The notes: a model not told the origin generated them from the sequence alone. A stretch of 18,181 nucleotides of DNA from Thiopontia sp964416755 (GCA_964416755.1 CAYQFH010000050.1:1-18181); one strand, 5' to 3'; shown: positions 1 to 6,122, counted from the first letter of the stretch. Program-made: numbers and translations.

Positions 1-65
1 GTCTAACGGCAGGACAAAGGACTCTGACTCCTTTAATCGTGGTTCGAATCCATGCGCCCGAGCCA
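1..65 (+). tRNA. tRNA-Gln (anticodon CUG), 5' end cut by window edge
   Basis: The 3' part of a tRNA is visible from the D-stem onward. D-stem GTC/GAC encloses TAACGGCAG. The anticodon stem AAGGA/TCCTT (17-21, 29-33) encloses the loop CTCTGAC with anticodon CTG at 24-26. The T-arm is CGTGG-TTCGAAT-CCATG, followed by acceptor strand CGCCCGA, discriminator G and an encoded CCA at 63-65. About nine bases (7 acceptor plus 2) lie before the window, giving a normal 74-nt tRNA whose missing acceptor half should read TCGGGCG. Confidence 0.95.
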
Positions 66-69
66 ACAG

Positions 70-111
70 AAAAGGGTTATCTCTGTCGCGAGGTAACCCT
101 TTTACTTTTTT
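70..111 (+). terminator. Rho-independent terminator after tRNA-Gln
   Basis: A perfect 10-bp stem, AAAAGGGTTA (70-79) with TAACCCTTTT (94-103), is followed by a T-rich run to 111. It begins five bases after the tRNA CCA end. Confidence 0.85.
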
Positions 112-153
112 ATTGGGCTCAATTTCGGAACGGCGGAGCGTAGCGAGGCCGGT

Positions 154-172
154 AATCCATGCGCCCGAGCCA
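154..172 (+). repeat. Exact second copy of the tRNA-Gln 3' tail
   Basis: These 19 bases are identical to 47-65, that is half of the T-arm, the acceptor strand and CCA. No tRNA body precedes them; the upstream 117-153 stretch is unrelated and contains the imperfect palindrome GAGCGTAGCGAG. A tRNA 3'-end duplication is typical of an integrase att site or of a tandem tRNA whose body was deleted. Confidence 0.85.
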
Positions 173-178
173 TACAAG

Positions 179-214
179 ACCCTTATCAGTAGAGATATTG
201 ATAAGGGTTTTTCT
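179..214 (+). terminator. Terminator-like hairpin after the second tRNA tail
   Basis: Stem ACCCTTATCA (179-188) pairs perfectly with TGATAAGGGT (199-208), followed by TTTTCTTT. It lies seven bases beyond the duplicated tRNA tail, mirroring the arrangement at 47-111. Confidence 0.8.
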
Positions 215-238
215 TTATGTGTTTATGAAGGTCAGTAG

Positions 239-259
239 TCTATGCAGTCGAGCTAACAC
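239..259 (+). repeat. Decayed third copy of the tRNA-Gln 3' tail
   Basis: Bases 239-259 match 49-69 at about 15 of 21 positions, keeping ATGC, CGAGC and the AACA that follows the CCA. The CCA itself has become CTA. As in the two better copies, a hairpin starts a few bases downstream. Similarity this short could be chance, but position and order support it. Confidence 0.45.
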
Positions 260-260
260 T

Positions 261-291
261 AAAAAGCCCGTCTCAATCTGAGGTGGGCTTT
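261..291 (-). terminator. Terminator of the narXL operon, possibly bidirectional
   Basis: A 13-bp stem with two G-U pairs (263-275 with 279-291, loop ATC) sits 29 bases past the narL stop. On the minus strand it ends in TTTTT from the A-run at 261-265, so it mainly terminates narL. It also lies behind the third tRNA tail on the plus strand. Confidence 0.8.
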
Positions 292-319
292 ATCTCTATC
301 GGTTGAAGATCTGTCTGTC

Positions 320-964
320 CTATTCAGGATTGGTAAACCCTTCCCGAATCGCCCACACGATCAGTTCGTTGCGGCTGGATAGCCCCAGTTTCTTCAGGAT
401 GTGTTTGGCGTGAACCTTGGCGGTCCAGACTGAGATTCCCAGGCGGTCACCAATCTCTTGATTGGAGAGGCCATCGGCGATCAGTCGCAGCACTTCCTCT
501 TCCCGGTTGGTCAGGTTAAGTGCAGAGTCTGCTTTCTTCTGAGGTGGGGCATCAGAGAGAATCTTGGAGACCTCGGGGCTGATGACCGTCTCTCCATTCA
601 TTACCTCTGTGAGGTGATCGATGATCTTTTCCGGATCGGTATTTTTCAGTAGATATCCGTCGGCATGACATTGAAAAGCCTCATAGATGTTTTGAGGATT
701 GTCAGAGACAGTGAGTACAATCACTTTGATCTCAGGCCAGTTTTTCTTGATCTTCTTCAGTGTAGTCAGGCCGTCCATGTTGCGCATGTTGAGATCCAGC
801 AAAACAAGATCTGGCTGGTTCTGCTGGATGAGCTGGATACCGTCTGTACCACCATCGGCTTCACCTGCCAGGCTGATGTGTGGTTGAAGGTCGAGTAGTT
901 GAATGATGCCCTTGCGAATCAGTGGGTGGTCATCGATGAGAAGTAGAGAGATGGCGTTGCTCAT
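320..964 (-). CDS. narL: NarL-family response regulator
   Basis: This 214-residue protein is a two-domain transcriptional regulator. The N-terminal receiver begins LLLIDDHPLIRKG and carries the phosphoacceptor Asp in LVLLDLNM (about residue 57) and the Lys of YLLKN. A C-terminal LuxR/NarL-type helix-turn-helix follows from about residue 147 (LTNREEEVLRLIADGLSNQE, then TAKVHAKHILKKLGL). Opening and HTH are very like Escherichia coli NarL, and length matches. It lies 65 bp behind the NarX-like kinase and is surely its partner. No clear Shine-Dalgarno precedes the ATG at 964, so translation may be coupled to narX or weak. No nitrate reductase genes are in the window, so the target genes and the signal (nitrate or nitrite by family) are inferred. 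Confidence 0.9.
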   Translation of the reverse strand: MSNAISLLLIDDHPLIRKGIIQLLDLQPHISLAGEADGGTDGIQLIQQNQPDLVLLDLNMRNMDGLTTLKKIKKNWPEIKVIVLTVSDNPQNIYEAFQCHADGYLLKNTDPEKIIDHLTEVMNGETVISPEVSKILSDAPPQKKADSALNLTNREEEVLRLIADGLSNQEIGDRLGISVWTAKVHAKHILKKLGLSSRNELIVWAIREGFTNPE

Positions 965-1029
965 GGTTTTTATTGTGTCAAGTGTTCAGTTGATGGTGGA
1001 GTATAGAGTAGTTTGTTGGGGTTGTGGTG

Positions 1030-2517
1030 TTACAGGGGGCTCTCCTGGCTTCGGGCGGGTGAGAATTGCAGAGTGACAGAGGTTCCTTTGTCACAGTTTT
1101 GAGTGATGCTCAACTTGCCATGGATTGCCGTGGCGCGCTCTCTCATGGTGCTGAGTCCGAAGTGGTTGGGGCGATCTGGATTATCCGGGATGCCAATCCC
1201 GTCATCAATAATGGAGAGAATGACCAAATTTCTGGTGTTGTCGTGAGAGAGGGTGATGGTTCCAGTGCTGGCTTGGGCGTGCTTGATGATGTTGGAGGTG
1301 GCCTCCTGAATGATCTGGATGAGATGGACCTCTTCATTGTGGGAGAAGTTGAACTCTGGAATTTGGTTGTGAAACTGGATCTTTACCGGATAACGCCCCT
1401 TCTGTCGCTGAATGATCTCCTCAATTGCCGCACTCAGCCCTTCGGGATTGAGTTGGATACGGAAAGTGGAGATCAGTTCGCGAAGTTGATGGTCTGTAGT
1501 GGTGCTGGTCTCCTTTAATTCTTCAATTACCGGGGTGAGCTGTTCATAGCTGGCCCCTTGCTTGATCAGAGTATTGATACGGGTGATCTGAATGTTGAGA
1601 TAGAAGACCGATTGTGCCAGTGAGTCATGTAATTCCTGAGCAATTGCGTTGCGCTCCTCCATCAGGGTGATACGGTTCGACTCTTCAATCAATGCATTGG
1701 TCTTGTCGGCGATCCGCTCCTCCAGTTCGGTATAGGTTGCAGAGAGGTCGGAGATCATCAGGTTGAAAGCCTGAGCAACATTGCCCAGTTCATCGGGGCG
1801 GTGATACTGGACTTGCGAAGAAAAATCCCGTTGGCGCACCTGTTTGGAAATCTTTAGTAGATCCTTGAGTGGAACGAGAATTTTGCGTTGAAACAGAAAA
1901 GGGGCTGCGATGATGGTGATGAGTAGCAGTAGCAGAGAAATGTACTCAATATCATGGAGAAGCTGAATCTGCGATTCGGTACGTTCTTCGATTGCGCTCA
2001 CCATGCGATCGATCTCCTGTACAAACGGGTCGATTTTGGCGAGGTAGATGCGGTGGAAGGAGTTCATTGCCACCTGATTGGCTTGTGGACTGGTGGTCGG
2101 GGTGGCCAGTGTCTCCAGAAAGGCGGCATAGCTGACCAGAAGTGGCTTCATCTCGTTTTTCCACTGATTGACAATTGACTGGTAGAGATGGTGAATTGTG
2201 TCCGTTTTCTTGAGTGTGGTATAGACTGGGATCACCTCCTGTAGAGCAGGGTGGTTCAGCTGTTGCTCAAAACGGGTAATCATCTGTTCAATTTGACTTG
2301 GGTCAGGAGGTTGTTGTTGATTATCGTGCATCATCTGGGTGCCAATTTTGTGTGAGAGCATACGAAGTGCACCAGATGTGTTGATCGCGGTTCCTGTGCC
2401 CTGGATGGTCTTGGTTACAAAGAACGAGCTGCTGATACCAATCACGGCGAGTAGTGTAATTAGTCCGATGATTAGTCCGGCTTGTACAAGTAGAGATGGA
2501 GAGGGTCTGAAGGGCAT
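1030..2517 (-). CDS. narX: NarX-like sensor histidine kinase without GAF module
   Basis: A 495-residue membrane kinase of the HisKA_3 type. TM1 is about residues 11-34. A periplasmic segment begins with a NarX-type P-box (INTSGALRMLSHKIG, Arg52), the nitrate-sensing element in NarX. TM2 is about 192-209, followed by HAMP and a coiled signalling helix. The H-box is ELHDSLAQS with His297; its HDxxxQ motif is the known phosphatase signature of NarX relatives. The catalytic domain ends with an N-box (EATSNIIKHAQ) and G-box (DDGIGIPDN, then HFGLSTMRERA). E. coli NarX is about 598 residues; here the central GAF/cysteine module between HAMP and H-box is missing. It is transcribed together with narL. 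No Shine-Dalgarno is apparent before the ATG at 2517. Confidence 0.88.
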   Translation of the reverse strand: MPFRPSPSLLVQAGLIIGLITLLAVIGISSSFFVTKTIQGTGTAINTSGALRMLSHKIGTQMMHDNQQQPPDPSQIEQMITRFEQQLNHPALQEVIPVYTTLKKTDTIHHLYQSIVNQWKNEMKPLLVSYAAFLETLATPTTSPQANQVAMNSFHRIYLAKIDPFVQEIDRMVSAIEERTESQIQLLHDIEYISLLLLLITIIAAPFLFQRKILVPLKDLLKISKQVRQRDFSSQVQYHRPDELGNVAQAFNLMISDLSATYTELEERIADKTNALIEESNRITLMEERNAIAQELHDSLAQSVFYLNIQITRINTLIKQGASYEQLTPVIEELKETSTTTDHQLRELISTFRIQLNPEGLSAAIEEIIQRQKGRYPVKIQFHNQIPEFNFSHNEEVHLIQIIQEATSNIIKHAQASTGTITLSHDNTRNLVILSIIDDGIGIPDNPDRPNHFGLSTMRERATAIHGKLSITQNCDKGTSVTLQFSPARSQESPL

Positions 2518-2579
2518 GTGGTTGGGCAGGATAGAAAATAGTGGTTGACTATTGTTTAATAATCAATTAAACTATTGAT

Positions 2580-2682
2580 CATTGTTTGGTTGTACAGATG
2601 AATTTAGGTTTTAGTTAGTTTTTCGACTCCTCCATCCTCCTTTGGTGGTATTGGCGCAACCTGCGGGTTGCGCCTTTTTTTT
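2580..2682 (+). ncRNA. Possible small RNA ending in the orphan terminator
   Basis: A candidate promoter (TTGACT at 2545-2550, 17-base spacer, TAAACT at 2568-2573) would start a transcript near 2580 that ends at the strong terminator, about 100 nt long. Just before the terminator, at 2626-2643, is a C/U-rich stretch with two CCTCC motifs (2629-2633 and 2636-2640) complementary to Shine-Dalgarno sequences, a layout seen in several trans-acting small RNAs. No reading frame of note lies inside. The -10 box matches consensus at only four of six bases, so this is an inference; the terminator is the firm part. Confidence 0.35.
2653..2682 (+). terminator. Orphan plus-strand rho-independent terminator
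   Basis: Perfect 9-bp GC-rich stem GGCGCAACC (2653-2661) with GGTTGCGCC (2666-2674), loop TGCG, then eight T. On the minus strand there is no T-run, so it acts on plus-strand transcripts. No plus-strand gene lies upstream within the window, since narXL runs the other way. Confidence 0.85.
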
Positions 2683-2751
2683 GCCGCTAGGATAATCCCA
2701 CACAGGATACTACAGGCGGTTTGGTCGGGTCTCAAAATTGGGGCTGATAGT

Positions 2752-2778
2752 TTGAAAACCGGGCCGCTTTGCTATAAC
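2752..2778 (+). promoter_or_regulatory. Candidate iscU promoter
   Basis: TTGAAA at 2752-2757 and TATAAC at 2773-2778 are separated by 15 bases, shorter than the preferred 17. The -10 hexamer is good and lies 38 bases before the iscU start. No IscR-type site was recognised. Confidence 0.35.
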
Positions 2779-2815
2779 ATAGTAAATAACTCAAGAATTA
2801 ATCAGGAGTAGCGTG

Positions 2816-3196
2816 ATGGCTTACAGTGATAAGGTGATGGACCACTATGAAAATCCAAGAAATGTGGGTGTTCTGGATAAGGATGCCACAGATGTGGGGA
2901 CTGGGATGGTAGGAGCACCGGCATGTGGAGATGTAATGAAGCTGCAGATTCAGGTGAGTGAAGAGGGTGTCATTGAGGATGCTAAATTCAAAACCTATGG
3001 CTGTGGTTCAGCTATTGCTTCCAGCTCTCTGGTGACCGAGTGGGTCAAGGGGAAGACACTGGAAGAGGCGCAGCAGATCAAGAACTCAGAGATTGCCGAA
3101 GAGTTGGCGTTGCCTCCGGTCAAGGTGCATTGTTCTGTGCTGGCTGAAGATGCCATCAAGGCGGCAGTGGAAGATTACCAATCCAAGCAGGGATAA
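2816..3196 (+). CDS. iscU: Iron-sulfur cluster scaffold protein IscU
   Basis: This 126-residue protein follows E. coli IscU almost residue by residue (MAYSDKVMDHYENPRNVG). It keeps the three cluster-ligating cysteines Cys37 (GAPACGD, with Asp39), Cys63 (YGCGSA) and Cys106 (VHCSVLA), His105, and the LPPVK motif (99-103) that the HscA chaperone recognises. It assembles Fe-S clusters in the cytoplasm for transfer to apoproteins. The ATG at 2816 is preferred to the adjacent GTG at 2813 because AGGAG (2804-2808) is then seven bases away and the N-terminus matches the family. Unusually it stands without iscR, iscS, iscA, hscBA or fdx; its only operon partner is the MoaD-like gene five bases downstream. 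Fe-S-rich AprB, HdrB and HdrC are encoded nearby. Confidence 0.95.
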   Translation: MAYSDKVMDHYENPRNVGVLDKDATDVGTGMVGAPACGDVMKLQIQVSEEGVIEDAKFKTYGCGSAIASSSLVTEWVKGKTLEEAQQIKNSEIAEELALPPVKVHCSVLAEDAIKAAVEDYQSKQG

Positions 3197-3200
3197 AGTC

Positions 3201-3440
3201 ATGCCTGCAATGACCCGGATTCTCTACTTTGCACGTCTGGCAGAGGCGTTCAAGAAGAGTGGTGAGCCGATGTTGAAGGGGAGTGCCAAGACGGTTGGAG
3301 AGATCATTGAACGGCTGAAGCAGCGCGGGGATCTCTGGGACAAAATGCTTGTTGAAGGACAGTTCCAGATCATGGTCAACAAGCAGATTGTAGAGTGGGA
3401 TCATCCCATTGAAGACGGGGATGAGATCGCACTGGTCTAG
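3201..3440 (+). CDS. MoaD/ThiS-like ubiquitin-fold protein without C-terminal Gly-Gly
   Basis: A 79-residue protein with the pattern of MoaD, the small subunit of molybdopterin synthase: opening TRILYFARLAEAFKK, then TVGEIIERLKQRGDLWDKML, and VNKQIVEWDHPIEDGDEIAL, which parallels E. coli MoaD NQTLVSFDHPLTDGDEVAFF. It stops at EIALV, about seven residues before the FPPVTGG end that MoaD needs for adenylation and thiocarboxylate formation. Neither other forward frame beyond the stop restores a Gly-Gly tail. An AGGGA seven bases before the ATG at 3201 supports this start; Met4 at 3210 is an alternative. It lies four bases after the iscU stop codon, so the two are co-transcribed. Function is unknown: it may be a non-conjugating binding protein, or the tail may have been lost. 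Confidence 0.75.
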   Translation: MPAMTRILYFARLAEAFKKSGEPMLKGSAKTVGEIIERLKQRGDLWDKMLVEGQFQIMVNKQIVEWDHPIEDGDEIALV

Positions 3441-3455
3441 AGCCTGTTACAGACC

Positions 3456-3875
3456 TTAGTCTCTCCTGCGCCGGTTCCGGCGTTTGGGTTGCCACTGGTT
3501 GATGGATTGAGCAATCCGGGAGTAGGGGAGTTGTTCAATACTGCCAAATTCGAGTACTGCGTGATCCACCAGTGAGTAGATGTCGGTTACTGTTGCTGGT
3601 TCATTGCTTATGCAGTGCTTCAAACCATTGAGCCCGCCACACTGTATTTTCAGTTCCATGTTACTGGTCATCTGCTGTGGCAGATGGGTGACACCCAGTG
3701 CAAAGCGACTCTGCTGATGGAGTTGCGTTGCCAGCGACTCGCAGCGTTCTTGTGCAGTGGGTTGGTTGCACTGCATGCCGTGACGCTCCGCGATATGGAA
3801 ACTTTCTGCAAATTGGCATCGGCTATGGCTGCTGAGGAGCGCCTTGGCGAAGGGGCAGTGGTAGGAATTTGTCAC
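3456..3875 (-). CDS. Small cysteine-rich conserved-looking protein of unknown function
   Basis: A 139-residue protein with GTG start at 3875; an in-frame stop lies six codons upstream and no ATG precedes Met34, so GTG is the only start that includes the patterned N-terminus. Six cysteines (7, 20, 36, 45, 79, 88) are spread through a helical sequence: HCPFAKALLSSHSRCQFAES, then AERHGMQCNQ, ERCES, and IQCGGLNGLKHC. This spacing looks like metal or cluster ligation, or redox cysteines, but I cannot assign a named family with confidence. The C-terminus is very basic (KRRNRRRRD). It converges on the MoaD-like gene with 15 bases between stop codons. An overlapping plus-strand frame at 3615-3899 lacks any family pattern. 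No Shine-Dalgarno is evident. Its place between iscU and sat suggests a part in Fe-S or sulfur metabolism, which is inference only. Confidence 0.65.
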   Translation of the reverse strand: MTNSYHCPFAKALLSSHSRCQFAESFHIAERHGMQCNQPTAQERCESLATQLHQQSRFALGVTHLPQQMTSNMELKIQCGGLNGLKHCISNEPATVTDIYSLVDHAVLEFGSIEQLPYSRIAQSINQWQPKRRNRRRRD

Positions 3876-4253
3876 GAAACAGGGGGTTTGTCAGAGTGAA
3901 ATAGTAGGTTAATGGTTTTCGAGGAGTATAGCATGTGAGATGGTATTGCCAATCGATAAATTGCTGATTGAAAATGTGAAAAAGCTGTTCTGAAAAGCGC
4001 CATCAAAATCACCTAAAAGTCCCAGTTTGATATTTAATAAAATTTTCTTCGATAAATAAGTTGGACTTATATCAAAAGAGAATATCCCTGCTTGAACCGC
4101 AATGGTGAGGCGCTAGAGTTGCACTGCTGAAAAATCAGTGCAGAGAGATATTAGCGGGAAGGAATCCAGTCAATGTGGTGATCTTCCCTCAAGGACAACC
4201 AGATCTGATGTGCGCCATAAGCGGCTACAACAGATCCAGATGGAAGGAAAACG
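3876..4253 (+). promoter_or_regulatory. Leader and promoter region of sat
   Basis: These 378 bases hold no gene. A possible promoter is TTGATA (4027-4032), 18 bases, GATAAA (4051-4056) in an AT-rich patch; a second is TTGGAC (4061-4066) with TATCCC (4083-4088). A 7-bp inverted repeat TGCACTG/CAGTGCA (4120-4142) would lie in the 5' untranslated leader, and GGGAAG/CTTCCC (4156-4188) is a weaker one. The sat ribosome site AAGGA (4244-4248) is five bases before the ATG. If either promoter is right the leader is about 165-190 nt, long for a plain untranslated region. Confidence 0.4.
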
Positions 4254-5471
4254 ATGTCGAATCTAGTCAATCCACATGGTGGCGGTGAACTGAAAGCACT
4301 TTTGCTCGAAGGCACAGCGCTGGAAGATGAGAAGGCGCGCGCCGAGACGCTGCCTAAGATCAATATTACCTCTCGTGAGGCGGGTGATATCTATATGATG
4401 GGTATCGGTGGATTTACTCCACTCGATGGCTTCATGAACCACGCAGACTGGAAGGGCGTCTGCGACAGCTACACCATGGAGAATGGTCTGTTCTGGCCTA
4501 TTCCAGTGACTCTCTCTACTGATACAGAGACTGCGAACAGTATCCATGAGGGTAACGATATCGCTCTGTTTGATGAAGAGAGTGGTGCGATCATTGCGAC
4601 CATGACTGTGACCGAGAAGTACGGTATCGATAAAGAGCACGAGTGCAAGTCGGTCTACAAGACCACAGAGACTGAGCATCCGGGCGTGCAGATGGTGATG
4701 AACCAGGGTGATGTCAATCTCGCAGGCCCAATCAAGGTGTTGTCGCTGGGTGGTTTCCCTGAGACCTACGGTGAGCAGTTCATGACTCCTGCACAGACTC
4801 GTGCACTGTTTGAGTCTAAAGGCTGGAAGTCTGTTGCTGCATTCCAGACCCGTAACCCGATGCATCGTTCACACGAGTATCTGGCCAAGATCGCAGTCGA
4901 GACCCTCGATGGCGTGCTGGTTCACTCTACTCTGGGCAAACTGAAGAAGGGTGATATTCCTGCTGAGGTTCGCTCCAAGGCGATCCAGACCCTGATCGAT
5001 AACTACTTTGTACCCAATAGTGTGGTACAGGCAGGTTACCCACTGGATATGCGTTTTGCCGGTCCTCGTGAGGCGCTGCTGCACGCGGTATTCCGTCAGA
5101 ACTACGGTTGTTCTCACCTGATCGTCGGTCGTGACCATGCCGGTGTCGGTGACTACTATGGCCCATTTGACGCACAGTCCATCTTTGATGAGATTCCTGA
5201 GAGTGCACTGGAGACTCAGCCACTGAAGATCGACTGGACCTTCTGGTGTAACGCCTGTGACGGTATGGCCTCCATGAAGACCTGCCCACACGGTAAGGAT
5301 GATCGCATCCTTCTTTCTGGTACCAAGGTACGCAAGATGCTCTCCGAGGGAGAGGATCTGCCCGCAACCTTCAGCCGTCCAGAGGTCGCCAAGATCTTGC
5401 AGGAGTATTACGCAAGTCTGAGCGATGAAGAGAATGTGAAGATTGAGATGAAAGGACACTCTGCTCAATAA
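4254..5471 (+). CDS. sat: Sulfate adenylyltransferase (ATP sulfurylase), dissimilatory
   Basis: A 405-residue Sat of the single-chain type found in sulfur oxidisers and sulfate reducers, distinct from assimilatory CysDN. In a sulfur oxidiser it converts APS plus pyrophosphate to ATP plus sulfate in the cytoplasm, yielding ATP by substrate-level phosphorylation. The PUA-like N-terminal part covers about 1-170. The catalytic domain has the nucleotide-binding QTRNPMHRSHE (198-208, His204 and His207) and GRDHAG (292-297, followed by GDYYGPFDAQ). Cys332, Cys335, Cys344 and His346 (CNACDG, TCPHG) form the zinc site seen in prokaryotic Sat. The start is supported by AAGGA at 4244-4248. It is the first gene of sat-aprB-aprA. 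Codons are strongly biased, as expected for high expression. Confidence 0.97.
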   Translation: MSNLVNPHGGGELKALLLEGTALEDEKARAETLPKINITSREAGDIYMMGIGGFTPLDGFMNHADWKGVCDSYTMENGLFWPIPVTLSTDTETANSIHEGNDIALFDEESGAIIATMTVTEKYGIDKEHECKSVYKTTETEHPGVQMVMNQGDVNLAGPIKVLSLGGFPETYGEQFMTPAQTRALFESKGWKSVAAFQTRNPMHRSHEYLAKIAVETLDGVLVHSTLGKLKKGDIPAEVRSKAIQTLIDNYFVPNSVVQAGYPLDMRFAGPREALLHAVFRQNYGCSHLIVGRDHAGVGDYYGPFDAQSIFDEIPESALETQPLKIDWTFWCNACDGMASMKTCPHGKDDRILLSGTKVRKMLSEGEDLPATFSRPEVAKILQEYYASLSDEENVKIEMKGHSAQ

Positions 5472-5502
5472 AGAGACTCTTCTCTGCAATAAGAGAGTCT
5501 TT
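5472..5502 (+). other. Hairpin directly after sat
   Basis: A 10-bp stem with two wobble pairs (5472-5481 with 5493-5502) begins right at the sat stop. No T-run follows (TTGAAAAG), so it is more likely a partial terminator or an mRNA 3'-end stabiliser that lets sat and aprBA differ in transcript level. Confidence 0.45.
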
Positions 5503-5531
5503 GAAAAGAGCAGCTGTTCATTAAGGTATAC

Positions 5532-5558
5532 TTCCCCGCCTTAAACTGGGGTGGGGAA
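5532..5558 (+). other. Stable hairpin in the aprBA leader
   Basis: TTCCCCGCC (5532-5540) pairs with GGTGGGGAA (5550-5558) over nine base pairs, one of them G-U, around a nine-base loop. It is not followed by T. TATACT at 5527-5532 abuts it and may be a -10 box lacking a good -35. It may stabilise or regulate the aprBA message. Confidence 0.45.
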
Positions 5559-5585
5559 ATAACTCGAGAGTCTGCGGTCTGTTTA

Positions 5586-5614
5586 TTGGTTCGGATCGCA
5601 GGTGTTTTTAAACT
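5586..5614 (+). promoter_or_regulatory. Candidate aprBA promoter
   Basis: TTGGTT (5586-5591) and TAAACT (5609-5614) lie 17 bases apart, 27 bases before the aprB ATG. Match to consensus is moderate. A separate promoter would let aprBA be made in excess of sat. Confidence 0.3.
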
Positions 5615-5640
5615 GCAGTAAAACTGGAGAAAGTAGAACC

Positions 5641-6114
5641 ATGCCAACTTATGTACGTACTGATAAGTGCGATGGCTGCAAGGGTGCTGATAAGACCGCT
5701 TGCATGTACATCTGCCCACATGACCTGATGAAGCTGGACATGGACGGTTCTGAGACCGGCCACCCAATGAAGTCATTCAACCAAGAGCCTGAGCAGTGCT
5801 GGGAGTGCTACTCTTGCGTCAAGATCTGTCCACAGCAGGCAATCGAAGCGCGTCACTATGCTGACGTTGTTCCTCTGGGCGGTCAGGTACAGCCAATCCG
5901 TGGTACTGACTCTATTATCTGGAGTATCAAGTTCCGTAACGGTACTCAGAAGCGTTTCAAATTCCCTATCCGTACCACTCCAGAGGGTTCTATCGACCCA
6001 TACACTGGCAAGGCGGACGCTGACATGGCGAAGATCTCTGAGCCAGGTTTCTTCAACCACATGGAGCAGAACGGCTACCGTGCAGGTGATCCAAGCGAGC
6101 TGATCCGCAAGTAA
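5641..6114 (+). CDS. aprB: Adenylylsulfate reductase beta subunit
   Basis: A 157-residue ferredoxin-like subunit of dissimilatory APS reductase. It carries two [4Fe-4S] clusters that pass electrons between the FAD of AprA and the membrane partner. Cluster ligands are Cys10, Cys13, Cys21, Cys25 (KCDGCKGADKTACMYICPHD) and Cys53, Cys56, Cys59, Cys63 (CWECYSCVKICP). The long C-terminal extension (about 75-157) wraps around AprA in known structures. The start MPTYVRTDKC matches the family; an in-frame ATG at 5602 is rejected because the added 13 residues do not fit and GGAG (5626-5629) serves 5641. It lies 46 bp before aprA. Confidence 0.97.
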   Translation: MPTYVRTDKCDGCKGADKTACMYICPHDLMKLDMDGSETGHPMKSFNQEPEQCWECYSCVKICPQQAIEARHYADVVPLGGQVQPIRGTDSIIWSIKFRNGTQKRFKFPIRTTPEGSIDPYTGKADADMAKISEPGFFNHMEQNGYRAGDPSELIRK

Positions 6115-6122
6115 GCGGCGGT

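Larger units (their letters stand above)
2518..2812. promoter_or_regulatory. Divergent intergenic region narX / iscU
   Basis: These 295 bases contain no gene. They hold the 5' side of narX, an AT-rich inverted repeat (GTTTAAT-AATCA-ATTAAAC, 2554-2572), an orphan plus-strand terminator at 2653-2682 and the iscU leader. The inverted repeat overlaps a possible plus-strand promoter and may be an operator. No clear NarL heptamer pair or FNR site was seen. Confidence 0.5.

Noticed and set aside
2633..2648. Mini-frame on the minus strand after an AGGAGG (MEESKN)
   Set aside because: The ATG directly abuts the AGGAGG with no spacing, and six codons give no support for a gene.
2813..2815. GTG start for iscU one codon upstream
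   Set aside because: The ATG at 2816 has better spacing to AGGAG and matches the IscU N-terminus MAYS.
3615..3899. Plus-strand frame overlapping the Cys-rich gene
   Set aside because: Shows no family pattern, while the minus-strand protein has ordered cysteines and conserved-looking segments.
4120..4142. Riboswitch in the sat leader
   Set aside because: Only one simple inverted repeat is visible; no known riboswitch core could be recognised.
4263..5489. Two open frames of about 200 codons on the minus strand opposite sat
   Set aside because: Antisense shadows of a well-identified gene; no motifs or ribosome sites.
5602..5640. Upstream in-frame ATG for aprB
   Set aside because: The added residues do not fit AprB, and GGAG at 5626-5629 serves the ATG at 5641.
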